DNA from: Pseudomonadota bacterium
GTDB lineage: Bacteria; Pseudomonadota; Gammaproteobacteria; Pseudomonadales; Moraxellaceae
Length of the DNA: 34,851 nt
Reading direction: 5' to 3'
Assembly (NCBI GenBank): GCA_021781515.1
Contig: JAJXWR010000021.1
Coordinates: 1-34,851, forward strand
This document shows positions 8,127 to 16,370 of this stretch, piece by piece (positions within the stretch are counted from its first letter, which is position 1; each line of letters begins with the position of its first letter). The position numbers and the translations under genes were made by a program. The notes beneath the pieces are model-generated. The model was not told the origin of the DNA. It saw only the letters and a list, made by a program, of their open reading frames with translations, and ran no database searches.

Positions 8127-8702
8127 CCTGCTGGGTCTGACTGACTGAACCGAATGCACCGGGGTCTGCAAAGTGGGGGTGTTTGATTTTTCCAACAATA
8201 GGTGTGGTGATACCAATTCGTTCCGCATGGTGACTTCCAGTGCACAGTGTCAGGTACGTGGCAATTTGCGTCCTGAAAGCGAGATTTCTATACTGCAATG
8301 GCAAATTGATCATCAGCGTCTCACCGCCACTTTGCAAAATTCAAAGAAGTTGGCAGAATCAGAAATGGCAAGAAGACGTGGGTTGTCTCAAAGCATCAGA
8401 GGGAAACCAAAGGACTATTTGTCAAGCAGGTGTTGGAATCCATACTCAGTGTAATATGCAGCTTGCCGCACAGATGGTTTCAAAAATCATCTTCCTTCTG
8501 GGAGAAATGATTTAAAGCACCTTTGCAATGAGCTATGATTGCCATTTGAGCATATTGCCTGTTAGGGTATGTTTTTTGTAGTTTGGTGTTTTTTTAATGG
8601 TGGCCACTGTGGAGAGTGAACAGGCATGCCACGCAGCAGGAACTCAACAGGTTTTCTGCTTTGCCTACCCGATTGTAAATCCGGGGTTTCACGTATAGAA
8701 CG
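8127..8702 (+). other. Gene-free leader region before fumarase
   Basis: No recognisable gene; overlapping 90-residue frames on both strands look like nothing known. TTGAGC (8546-8551), a 16-bp spacer and TATGTT (8568-8573) could be the fumarase promoter, leaving a leader of about 120 nt. Weak evidence. Confidence 0.35.
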
Positions 8703-10223
8703 ATGACACTGATTCGACGAGATGATCTGCTGCAAAGTGTTGCTGATGCGCTGCAATTTATTTCTTATTATCATCCACTGGATTTTATACAAGCGGTTCA
8801 TCGCGCCTGGCAGATGGAAGAGAGTCCTGCTGCTCGTGATGCCATGGCGCAAATTCTCATAAATTCAAGAATGTGTGCGATGGGACACCGACCGATTTGT
8901 CAGGATACCGGGATTGTTACCGTGTTTGTAACGATTGGTATGGAAGTTCGTTGGGATTTCAAAGAATCACTGGATGAGGTAATCAATGAGGGTGTGCGTC
9001 AGGCTTATCTGAATCCGGATAATGTATTGCGTGCTTCTATTTTGCGTGATCCTGCGGGTGCTCGACAGAACACTCGGGATAACACCCCTGCTGTCATTCA
9101 TTACCGGGTCGTTCCGGGTGATCAGCTTGATATTACAGTGGCAGCCAAAGGTGGGGGGTCAGAAAACAAATCAAAAATGGCCATGCTCAATCCTTCGGAT
9201 TCTATTGTGGACTGGGTACTGAAAACTGTCCCGACGATGGGGGCAGGCTGGTGTCCTCCCGGGATGCTGGGAATTGGTATTGGTGGGACTGCGGAAAAAG
9301 CCATGCTGCTGGCCAAGGAATCTCTCATGGATCCGGTGGATATTCAGCAACTACAACAGCGTGGTCCGGCAAACCGAATTGAGGAATTGCGTCTGGAACT
9401 TTATTCCAAAGTCAATGCCTTAGGTATTGGCGCACAGGGTTTAGGCGGGTTGACCACCGTGGTGGATGTAAAAATCCGCGACTATCCGACCCATGCCGCT
9501 TCGTTGCCGGTCGCTCTCATTCCCAATTGTGCAGCCACACGTCATGTGCATTTTCATCTGGATGGTCATGGACCGGCGCTTCTGCAGGTTCCCCGGATTG
9601 AAGACTGGCCGGAAGTCAGCTGGGATAATCAGGAGGCCCGCCGGGTGAATCTGGATACAATCACGCTTGCAGAAGTACGGAGTTTTAAAACTGGAGAAAC
9701 GTTGTTATTGACCGGTACGTTGCTGACGGGCCGTGATGCTGCACATAAGCGGATGGTTGATATGCTTGCACGTCAGGAAGCATTGCCTGTGGATTTACAA
9801 GGCAAGTTTATTTACTACGTTGGACCGGTTGATCCGGTGCGCAATGAGGTAGTGGGGCCCGCCGGACCGACTACAGCGACAAGGATGGATAAATTTACCG
9901 AGACAATTCTGGCAAATACCGGGCTTTGGGGAATGATCGGTAAATCTGAGCGGGGTCCAGAGGCTATTGAAGCCATTCGTAAGCACCAGGCCGTGTATCT
10001 GATGGCCGTTGGCGGAGCGGCCTATCTGGTATCCAAGGCAGTGCGTCAAGCCCGGGTCGTGGCATTTGCCGATCTAGGAATGGAAGCAATTTATGAGTTT
10101 ATGGTGGAAGATATGCCGGTCACCGTTGCTGTGGATGCGCAGGGGGTGTCAGTACATCATACTGCTCCGTTAATCTGGAGGGAAAAAATTGCACAGCATG
10201 TCCCGGCAGATAAATCGACGTAA
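8703..10223 (+). CDS. Fumarate hydratase class I (oxygen-sensitive, 4Fe-4S)
   Basis: A 506-residue protein that interconverts fumarate and malate in the TCA cycle. The first half carries GHRPICQDTG (Cys 66), KGGGSENKS, GAGWCPPGMLGIGIGGT (Cys 184) and PNCAATRH (Cys 276); the three cysteines have the spacing of the iron-sulfur ligands in E. coli FumA. The C-terminal half has GPVDPVRNEVVGPAGPTTATRMD and VGGAAYLVSKAVRQARVV. The beginning MTLIRRDDLLQSVADALQFISYYHP matches the usual family start, so the ATG at 8703 is chosen although no strong ribosome site is visible. It stands alone; the next gene downstream is a broken redoxin. Confidence 0.95.
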   Translation: MTLIRRDDLLQSVADALQFISYYHPLDFIQAVHRAWQMEESPAARDAMAQILINSRMCAMGHRPICQDTGIVTVFVTIGMEVRWDFKESLDEVINEGVRQAYLNPDNVLRASILRDPAGARQNTRDNTPAVIHYRVVPGDQLDITVAAKGGGSENKSKMAMLNPSDSIVDWVLKTVPTMGAGWCPPGMLGIGIGGTAEKAMLLAKESLMDPVDIQQLQQRGPANRIEELRLELYSKVNALGIGAQGLGGLTTVVDVKIRDYPTHAASLPVALIPNCAATRHVHFHLDGHGPALLQVPRIEDWPEVSWDNQEARRVNLDTITLAEVRSFKTGETLLLTGTLLTGRDAAHKRMVDMLARQEALPVDLQGKFIYYVGPVDPVRNEVVGPAGPTTATRMDKFTETILANTGLWGMIGKSERGPEAIEAIRKHQAVYLMAVGGAAYLVSKAVRQARVVAFADLGMEAIYEFMVEDMPVTVAVDAQGVSVHHTAPLIWREKIAQHVPADKST

Positions 10224-10285
10224 CCGTCTGTACTTAGTCGCTTTCTGATATTTGTGTGTACTGGGGCTAAAGTTGGAGCACGCAG

Positions 10286-10626
10286 GTGGGGGCGGAATCG
10301 CTGCAGGTGGGTCAGCGTGTTCCTGTATTTAATGCAGTAATACTGGCAGGGCAGTCCATTCGTCTGGCTGATTTGCAGGGCCGTTCGGTGTTGCTGAGTT
10401 TTGTTTCAGGGTGGCGCCAGCCATGTCGCCAAGAAACAAAAAAAGTACTTCCTTGCTCAAGCAGTTGCTGCCCTCACAACAGGCGCATTTTGCAGGTTAT
10501 GGACGAATGTGGTGACTGCTGGTTAGTTTTCTGGTGGATGCAGATGGTAAATTAGTGGTTGATGGCTGGAAAAAATCTCCTGCGGCAATTGATCAGATCT
10601 GGCTTGCCGAGCAGAAACCGCTATAG
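10286..10626 (+). pseudogene. Broken thioredoxin-like (AhpC/TSA or TlpA-type) gene
   Basis: The first frame (GTG start at 10286) reads VGQRVPVFNAVILAGQSIRL and LADLQGRSVLLSFVSGW, then RQPCRQE at the place of a redoxin CxxC or CP motif. The frame is lost at the A-run near 10437-10444. The +2 frame then gives LLKQLLPSQQAHFAGYGRMW, a stop, and a clear family ending FLVDADGKLVVDGWKKSPAA to a TAG at 10626. So there is a frameshift and an in-frame stop, and the first motif cysteine appears replaced. The total of about 113 codons is shorter than usual, so an internal deletion is likely. Confidence 0.65.
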
Positions 10627-10654
10627 CCATGCGGCTTTGATCACATTTAAACAA

Positions 10655-10866
10655 GGAAGAGGAAGCTTGTGCATTCGTTCGTGAATTGTTCGTGTCAATG
10701 GCCGATATCGAACCAGGGTAAAATTGACAATTCATAGCTGGTTCGAATTCATCGAACAGCTGCCCCTGCTCATGACAAAGCCATTGCTGCCTTTTTGGAA
10801 GAACTAATAATTGAGGAGTTTCAACATCCTGGAACCGGTGAAAAATTGGTATTTCGACTGGTCTAG
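10655..10866 (+). pseudogene. Degenerate C-terminal fragment, possibly of a transposase
   Basis: Broken frames read ECAFVRELFVSMADIEPG, then after a frameshift and a stop RIHRTAAPAHDKAIAAFLEE and EFQHPGTGEKLVFRLV ending at TAG 10864-10866. The ending resembles the FPGTxLRLxYxLV tail of some transposase-like proteins as I remember them. The family is not certain; the decay is clear. Confidence 0.35.
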
Positions 10867-10941
10867 TGCGAAATAATGTGCAAAGTCAGTATCCGATTGA
10901 ACCCGACGGGATCAGGAAGTCTGATGTAGTAAAAATTGTAG

Positions 10942-10972
10942 AAAAAAACTCTGTCCAGGGAAAATCCAGGAC
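10942..10972 (-). terminator. Rho-independent terminator after mazF-like gene
   Basis: On the minus strand GTCCTGG-ATTTTC-CCTGGAC-type hairpin (10953-10972, one internal mismatch), then AGAG and seven T (10942-10948). It lies 50 nt after the toxin stop codon. Confidence 0.65.
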
Positions 10973-11021
10973 GGAGAGAATGTAAACGGGAAATGTAAGT
11001 GGCTCATGGGCTGATCTTGCC

Positions 11022-11348
11022 TTACCTTGGCAGAGCCAAGTGAATCTTGATTGCATCCTCAACTGCCAATATATCCGTCTTTGATAACTCACCCAACCGG
11101 GTCTTCAAGCGTAATTTGTCGGTAGCCATGATTTGATCAGCCATCGCTTTGCTGCTCTGTCCGCCCACTGTTACCACGGCTTCGCTGGGGTACAGCCGTC
11201 CCGTATTGCTGGTAAGAGGCACAACAACCACACGCACAAGATTGCGATTTGCCGCATCGTTGCTCACGATTACAGCAGGCCGTTTATTGCGAATTTCACT
11301 CCCCACTGAAGGGTCGAATTCAACCCACCATACTTCACCGCGTTTCAT
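11022..11348 (-). CDS. MazF/PemK-family mRNA-interferase toxin
   Basis: A 108-residue protein, full family length. Seen: MKRGEVWWVEFDPSVGSE at the start, KRPAVIVSNDAANR, VVVVPLTSN, ADQIMATDKLRL and ELSKTDILAVEDAIKIHLAL. These are the conserved strands and the RPAVIVS motif with the catalytic Arg of the MazF/PemK/Kid fold. The family cleaves RNA at short sequence-specific sites until neutralised by its antitoxin. The start overlaps the upstream antitoxin gene by 14 nt, as in many toxin-antitoxin operons. No damage was noticed. Confidence 0.93.
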   Translation of the reverse strand: MKRGEVWWVEFDPSVGSEIRNKRPAVIVSNDAANRNLVRVVVVPLTSNTGRLYPSEAVVTVGGQSSKAMADQIMATDKLRLKTRLGELSKTDILAVEDAIKIHLALPR

Positions 11349-11565
11349 CGGTCATGTCCTTTGCTAATGCGTTACTCCAGTTTTGTGCCTCAGCCTCACG
11401 AACTTTATCGGCAGCCATTGCCTTGTAGCTCTCATCAAGCGACGTATCCAGAACAAGCGGACGGAGTAAATCCTCAATGAACTGGCTCATACGCCGTTTG
11501 CCAATCGTCCGATTCAATCCTTCGTATACCGCTTCATCAAGTGTTATGGTCATTCGTTTATGCAT
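11335..11565 (-). CDS. MazE-like ribbon-helix-helix antitoxin
   Basis: A 76-residue protein starting MHKRMTITLDEAVYEGL, the beta strand and helix of a ribbon-helix-helix DNA-binding domain, then KRRMSQFIEDLLRPLV and an acidic C-terminal tail (KVREAEAQNWSNALAKDMTD) that should bind and block the toxin. I chose the ATG at 11565 because AAAGGATT lies just upstream; an ATG 33 nt earlier has no such site. RHH antitoxins usually repress their own operon with the toxin as co-repressor; an imperfect ATGC-rich dyad around 11590-11608 could be the operator, but that is a guess. Confidence 0.88.
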   Translation of the reverse strand: MHKRMTITLDEAVYEGLNRTIGKRRMSQFIEDLLRPLVLDTSLDESYKAMAADKVREAEAQNWSNALAKDMTDETR

Positions 11566-11619
11566 CTTGAAATCCTTTAAATAATACGTTGTATGCATAG
11601 CGCATATATTAACATGGTT

Positions 11620-11811
11620 TCACCCTTCACCGCCGAGATAACTATCGATAAATATGGCCATTGACAAGGTGGCACCAGCGTAATAGCTGACCCATTGGGC
11701 ATCCGCTACCGTAATCAAAAAGAGGTACAATGCCAAGGCACTGGTATCGCAGCGTTCAAAAAGGTGATCCCGAGCCAAGCGGTGATCGACCCGGCTGAAT
11801 TGCGGCGGCAC
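11620..11811 (-). pseudogene. Truncated remnant of a helix-turn-helix-type hypothetical protein
   Basis: Reads SRVDHRLARDHLFERCDTSALALYLFLITVADAQ and then SYYAGATLS before breaking off in unrelated sequence. This start is familiar from hypothetical proteins found near insertion sequences, where it goes on for another 50 residues or more. The function is not known to me; the absence of a continuation suggests a fragment. Confidence 0.35.
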
Positions 11812-12111
11812 GATACGCAGCCGCTGTGGTCATTGATCTCCTTGATCCTTATTTGACGCTATAACTAAACATCAAAAAATATTCGGTGTAGCCAAAAAAG
11901 CGTCCATTGCCCAAGATTAATAGCTCTGACCGCCGGTGACAGTCAAGGCACAACTGATGGTCATCTTATTGTCATGAAAATAAATAAATTTAATTAATGT
12001 AAATCCATTCCCTGATTCTGATCAGACGTGTTAGGGAATGAGCGTTTGTGCGGAGCATTACCACATGCTTTTGATCTACACACGCTAAAAATGGGCGTAG
12101 TACGCCGAAAA
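11812..12111. other. Gene-free stretch
   Basis: About 300 bases with no supported gene. AT-rich in the middle (around 11980-12000). Confidence 0.4.
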
Positions 12112-12141
12112 CAAGAAAAATAATGCCTGCGAGGCAGGCAT
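12112..12141 (-). terminator. Rho-independent terminator of the large lipoprotein gene
   Basis: Perfect hairpin ATGCCTGC-CTC-GCAGGCAT (minus strand, 12123-12141) followed by a T-rich run TATTTTTCTTGT. It sits about 85 nt after the lipoprotein stop codon. Confidence 0.8.
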
Positions 12142-12224
12142 GTGTTAATTCGTTAAACAGACCTCAACTTCCTCGGGAGTGTCCTGACCATGAACAAGGT
12201 CACAGACACCCCGGGTTGGTATTG

Positions 12225-15218
12225 TTACAAGGCGACTATCGAATTATCAGTAAAAGTAACCAGATAGGCGTTGGCGAAATTATTGGAAGTTGTGATGGCT
12301 CCTTTGCTCAGTGTGCCTTGTGTGGTGGTTCCCACCTGGACAGGGACGGATAATTTTCCACTCGAAGCACTGGAGAAGGCAGAGAGCGGAAGACTGACTG
12401 CCGCACCGCTACTGTCACTTAACAGAATATTGCCAACGTTCGCATGACTGGCCTGAAAGTTAGGTTCGACGATTGTGAGCATGGGCAAGGCATCCAATGT
12501 GAGATTGATAGTCGCATCCCCTGTTTTCAACCCCGTTCGATCTCCAGAGACGTTAAGTTTTACGGTATGTACTGCCCCACCGAGGGTCACAGACGCAGAG
12601 ATGGAGGCAGAAATATTTTCTATCCCCGGGGCAGATCCACGAGCCAGCCCGCCGTAACTTTGTGCCACCGTTGCTGTCACGGGAACGGGAGTTGTGCTGC
12701 TCAGGTTCGCTCCAGCGCTGGTGAACCATGAAAGAAAGTTGTAAGTTGTTGTCGTTGTTTGCAGGGTATTATTATTATTATTATAGTAGTAGGGGGATGA
12801 TGATGAATTTGCACTAATGCCTGCTAGCGCTGCACTTAAGGTAGTGCTTGAATTGCAGTCAATTAATGTCATCTGGTAATTATTGTTCAGTGGCCCCCCG
12901 CTATACGGCCATACTCCGCCTGAATTGGCACCGGTAAGCATGAACAGTGCATTTTGAGGACCGGATGAGGATGTGCTTGATGTAGTTGTGGTGGAACTGC
13001 CGCTGTTGCAATACATCATCGCTTCGTTGCTAGTTGCCGGGGCATTGACAAGATACACCGCTGGGGGGGTGGCTGAAGCGGTATTGTTAAACGTATTGAA
13101 AATCCCACTCCAGGGGGCGAGAGTAATGCCTGGATTTACAGTGAGAGCAGCGTATTCTTGTGTTTGTGTGGAGGCAGAGCCTGGGAAGTATTGATAGTTG
13201 AGCAGGGCTGAATTTTTATAACCGTCGCCCGGGATTACCTGCACGAGGTTGTTTTGTGTGTTGGGCTGATCCAGACTGGCGGTTGCAGTAACGGCAATAT
13301 TGTCCTGATTGACGCCGGTATTCAAGGTTCCGTTGATGCTTAGAGTGGTCGGAATCAGCGCAGGGATCGTGGTGATATTATTAGTGTCGACCACAGGTTC
13401 GTTGATCTTTTGCGCCGCAATTGACACATTACCGGTAAACACACTCTTGGCTTCAGTGATCGTGGCATTTGTCAGGCTCAACGTGGCGCTATCTGGAGCA
13501 TTAGTACCTGTTAATTGAGCGGAACCGAGACGCAGTGGGTTAACTGCAGTTGCATTGTTGTAGTTAAGGGTTAGTGAGCCTCCAGAATTGCCAAAGGCCA
13601 GACTGATATTCGGGCTGCTTAGCGTGCCCCCAGGCATTAGTTGTATGGTATCACTGGTTTGCGCCGTACCTGCCGAGGCGGGGTAGGTGACCGCAATATT
13701 GTTTAGCTTGATGGTAATAGGTGTGGTGTTAGGAACGGGTATAAGACAATTGTTGGTCGATGTCGATGTCGATGTCGATGTGTTGCATGGCGTTCCCGAA
13801 GACCAGTAACCCCAAGACCAGTAACCTGGTTGAACATTGATGCTGCCATTGAGTATAACACTGGGTGAAGCGCTTCCTGTGGTGGTGGAAGTAATGGCAA
13901 AATCGGCATTGGGTTGAATGATCAGAGGATAACTGCTACTTCCATTAGAACCGGTTCTCAATAATGAATAGGTATAATTATTGGAATTATAGATAAAATT
14001 GAGGAGGTCAGTAGTAGTCAGCGTTCCACCATTGTGGGCAACTTGTGCTTCGTTGAGGAGGAAACCGCCTAATGTCTCGGTTGCTTTCATCAATTGTGAC
14101 ATTTCAGCGCTATTGCTTTGTAACAAGGTTGTAACGGGTTGATACGCAGTGGCCAGTGCGGCAATATTGCCTGAGTTGTCGAGTGTTAAGGCGGTTTGCA
14201 GAAAGATATGCAGGTTATTGATAAAGTTTTTGGCAATGGTTAACGGAGATGTCGCTGGAGTGATGTTAACTGTGCTCAGGGAACCTATGTTCTGATTGTT
14301 GGCAGTAGTCATTGCCGTCGTTAACGCGTTGGATACTTGGGAGTTGGTCAAGCCGGCTGCCTGGGTGACGGCCAGGGAGGCACTATACAGGTTGGCCAGC
14401 GTCGGAATGCTTGCACTGGAGGCTGTAACCAATGTCGAGCCAGTAGTGTTCACGATGCCTTGCTGGGTAATCAGCTGATTACCGAGATTCTGGATAATGG
14501 CTTGCGGCGTGCTGTTGCTTTGTGCGGCCAGTGTGGCGATGGCGGCATTCATGACGGCATATTGCTGTGAATCGGTGGGGGCCTTGCCTACGTTGGTCGC
14601 AGTGATATCGGCAGGTATGGTGCTGTTCAAATCCTGCAACCCGAACACTGTGGCCACTTGTGTTAGGCTCTGCGTGATATTGCTGGAAGTCAGGCCCCCC
14701 GAAGTGTTTTCCGCCAGTGTGGTTGCCAGTTGTGTGAAGGGGGTGATCTGAGCATTAATGGTTGTGGTGGACGGGGAAACACTTCCAATAACTGTATCCA
14801 TCACCAGTGATGCGGGTGGAGTGAATGTGTTACCAAATGCCACTGAACCACACCCTCCGGCGGTATCACAGGTTTCCAGTGTGGTGGCATCGACCGTTTC
14901 TTCAACAACAACGGGCCCGGTAACTCCCGTGACCTTCAGAGAATATTGGCCAGTGGTTGATGTGCGCACGGGTGAGCCAATAGGAGAACCCTTTTTCCCA
15001 CTGCTGTCCACACTATAGGCTGTGATGATTGCATTTTGCAAAATTCCCTTGGAGACGACACCCTGCAGCGTAAATGGAGTCGAGGCGACACTATTGCTCG
15101 CACTACTTGAGCCTCCACCGCCCCCACAGGCCGTCAGGAGACAAACACTACCGATGAGAACGAGCGGTGTCAGATGTTTATTTTTTTGAACGGCAGGTTT
15201 GTTAAAAGATTTACTCAT
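12225..15218 (-). CDS. Large Gly/Ser/Thr/Asn-rich lipoprotein, function unknown
   Basis: A 997-residue protein with a lipoprotein signal peptide: basic N-terminus, hydrophobic core LVLIGSVCLLTAC with the lipobox Cys at residue 31, then GGGGGSSSASNS as a flexible tether. Next comes a segment like a carboxypeptidase-regulatory or big-Ala-like domain (FTLQGVVSKGILQNAIITAY). The rest is low-charge sequence rich in T, S, N and A that suggests beta-structured surface repeats. Low-complexity stretches include a T-S alternation from a TCGATG hexamer repeat (13757-13780) and YYYNNNNN from a trinucleotide run (about 12767-12790); both are multiples of three and would not shift frame. AAGGAA precedes the ATG and a terminator follows, so it is a single-gene unit. 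Presumably outer-membrane or surface located (inference); no catalytic motif is recognised. Confidence 0.85.
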   Translation of the reverse strand: MSKSFNKPAVQKNKHLTPLVLIGSVCLLTACGGGGGSSSASNSVASTPFTLQGVVSKGILQNAIITAYSVDSSGKKGSPIGSPVRTSTTGQYSLKVTGVTGPVVVEETVDATTLETCDTAGGCGSVAFGNTFTPPASLVMDTVIGSVSPSTTTINAQITPFTQLATTLAENTSGGLTSSNITQSLTQVATVFGLQDLNSTIPADITATNVGKAPTDSQQYAVMNAAIATLAAQSNSTPQAIIQNLGNQLITQQGIVNTTGSTLVTASSASIPTLANLYSASLAVTQAAGLTNSQVSNALTTAMTTANNQNIGSLSTVNITPATSPLTIAKNFINNLHIFLQTALTLDNSGNIAALATAYQPVTTLLQSNSAEMSQLMKATETLGGFLLNEAQVAHNGGTLTTTDLLNFIYNSNNYTYSLLRTGSNGSSSYPLIIQPNADFAITSTTTGSASPSVILNGSINVQPGYWSWGYWSSGTPCNTSTSTSTSTNNCLIPVPNTTPITIKLNNIAVTYPASAGTAQTSDTIQLMPGGTLSSPNISLAFGNSGGSLTLNYNNATAVNPLRLGSAQLTGTNAPDSATLSLTNATITEAKSVFTGNVSIAAQKINEPVVDTNNITTIPALIPTTLSINGTLNTGVNQDNIAVTATASLDQPNTQNNLVQVIPGDGYKNSALLNYQYFPGSASTQTQEYAALTVNPGITLAPWSGIFNTFNNTASATPPAVYLVNAPATSNEAMMYCNSGSSTTTTSSTSSSGPQNALFMLTGANSGGVWPYSGGPLNNNYQMTLIDCNSSTTLSAALAGISANSSSSPYYYNNNNNTLQTTTTTYNFLSWFTSAGANLSSTTPVPVTATVAQSYGGLARGSAPGIENISASISASVTLGGAVHTVKLNVSGDRTGLKTGDATINLTLDALPMLTIVEPNFQASHANVGNILLSDSSGAAVSLPLSAFSSASSGKLSVPVQVGTTTQGTLSKGAITTSNNFANAYLVTFTDNSIVAL
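13757..13780. repeat. Hexamer tandem repeat (TCGATG x4) inside the lipoprotein gene
   Basis: Four perfect TCGATG units, encoding alternating Ser-Thr. Copy-number change would lengthen or shorten the stretch without a frameshift. Confidence 0.9.
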
Positions 15219-15267
15219 GAGTGAATTCCTTTCAGAGATAAGTCGAAATCAGTGGATAGTCGCTACG

Positions 15268-15297
15268 ATCGTACATTTTTACACAAATATTCGGCAA
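15268..15297 (-). promoter_or_regulatory. Possible promoter of the large lipoprotein gene
   Basis: Minus strand TTGCCG (15292-15297), an 18-bp spacer and TACGAT (15268-15273), about 50 bp upstream of the start. Confidence 0.35.
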
Positions 15298-15852
15298 GTT
15301 AACGCTAACAGTATCGGGTAGCATATGACCCATATCAACTAACCTTGAATTTTATTTAATTTTGCGTGTAAAAAAAACTGAGAATGCAGACAATGCAACA
15401 TCTTCCATGCGGGTAGATGCAGTTTTTTCCGGTTTGTGCGTCCGGTCACTGTTGCATCAACGTTCTGAGTACCGCCACCTGATGATTAAAGCTCAGTGGT
15501 TATTCAGTCATGGACGGGGGCTGAGAGGATTGGCGTGTTTATCACGCACTCAAACTTTTAATGTCTTGATTGCCAATATGTCGCCCCTCTTAATGCTATT
15601 ATTATAGACAGATCAAAAAACAATCAACTGCATGCTTATATTCCCGTCAGGAATGGCGGGGTTTTACGCATAAACTGATAAAAATCACTTCAAAGTTATA
15701 TTTGAATATCATGCGCTGCCTCCAAGTAAGTGACTGGGGTCAATTTCAATTAAAAAAGCAATACAATAGCCCCTAAGACTCTTTTAAACAGACTTGTCTT
15801 ACAGGAAACGGTGTGGTCTTGGCTGTTTTGGGGTTTCAGGAAGAATAAGGTG
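15298..15852. other. Gene-free stretch
   Basis: About 550 bases. A plus-strand frame of 81 residues (15362-15607) resembles nothing known and has no clear ribosome site. It is followed by the plus-strand terminator at 15643-15665, so a short plus-strand transcript is possible. Confidence 0.35.
15643..15665 (+). terminator. Plus-strand hairpin terminator without an obvious gene
   Basis: CCCGTCA-GGAA-TGGCGGG hairpin (one G-U pair) then GTTTT. No recognised plus-strand gene lies before it for more than 4 kb. Confidence 0.55.
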
Positions 15853-16290
15853 TTAAGGAGAAGAAGGCGTCAATAAAAATAACACCTTGATATCGTGAGG
15901 GACATTCTGTGTATCAATAAACCCCAAGGCGGATGAGTTTTGTCGAACCGCCTGCAACATGGCCTGGGTATCTGGCAGTATGCGAGGCGGAGTGGCCTGG
16001 CCTGAAAATAACAATTGTGCCCAGTAAGTGTTGATTTGCGACAAGGGTTTGCCGGTCAGCAGGCGATAAAATTCTGTACGTAACGTAGGAGAACCCCGTA
16101 AGTCCATGGGCATCGGGATCTCGTTGTTGGGTAGCGTGAGCAGACGTCCCGTATAAATATCCAGTACCTGCGCACGTGTCAGCGGCCCAAGGTCAGAATG
16201 TTTACTGACAATAACAGCAATATCCGCCGGACACTGAATGTCAGTGCCGGCAAGCATCAATGCCATGATTATCCCTGTCCACTGACGCAT
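15853..16290 (-). CDS. Small PstS-like periplasmic phosphate-binding family protein
   Basis: A 145-residue protein with an N-terminal hydrophobic signal-like segment (IIMALMLAGTDIQCPADIAV). The body reads LTRAQVLDIYTGRLLTLPNN, PMDLRGSPTLRTEFY, and ends QNSSALGFIDTQNVP. This matches the short PBP-like proteins related to one half of phosphate-binding PstS: VxDIFxGxxxxWPNG, then RxxFY, then xGAIGYV near the end. Such proteins lie in the periplasm, and their ligands are mostly unproven. Full-length PstS is twice as long, so this is the small subfamily rather than a truncation. It lies 80 nt downstream of the acyl-CoA synthetase gene on the same strand. Confidence 0.75.
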   Translation of the reverse strand: MRQWTGIIMALMLAGTDIQCPADIAVIVSKHSDLGPLTRAQVLDIYTGRLLTLPNNEIPMPMDLRGSPTLRTEFYRLLTGKPLSQINTYWAQLLFSGQATPPRILPDTQAMLQAVRQNSSALGFIDTQNVPHDIKVLFLLTPSSP

Positions 16291-16370
16291 GAACGCAGTC
16301 CCCTGGAATCTGTATGAGGTTGAATTTGCGTAAGGTCAATGGTATACAGTAATGCATAAATCATACCTGA

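Noticed and set aside
12444-15018. Many plus-strand frames opposite the lipoprotein gene
   Set aside because: They are shadows of a single long gene with signal peptide, ribosome site and terminator.
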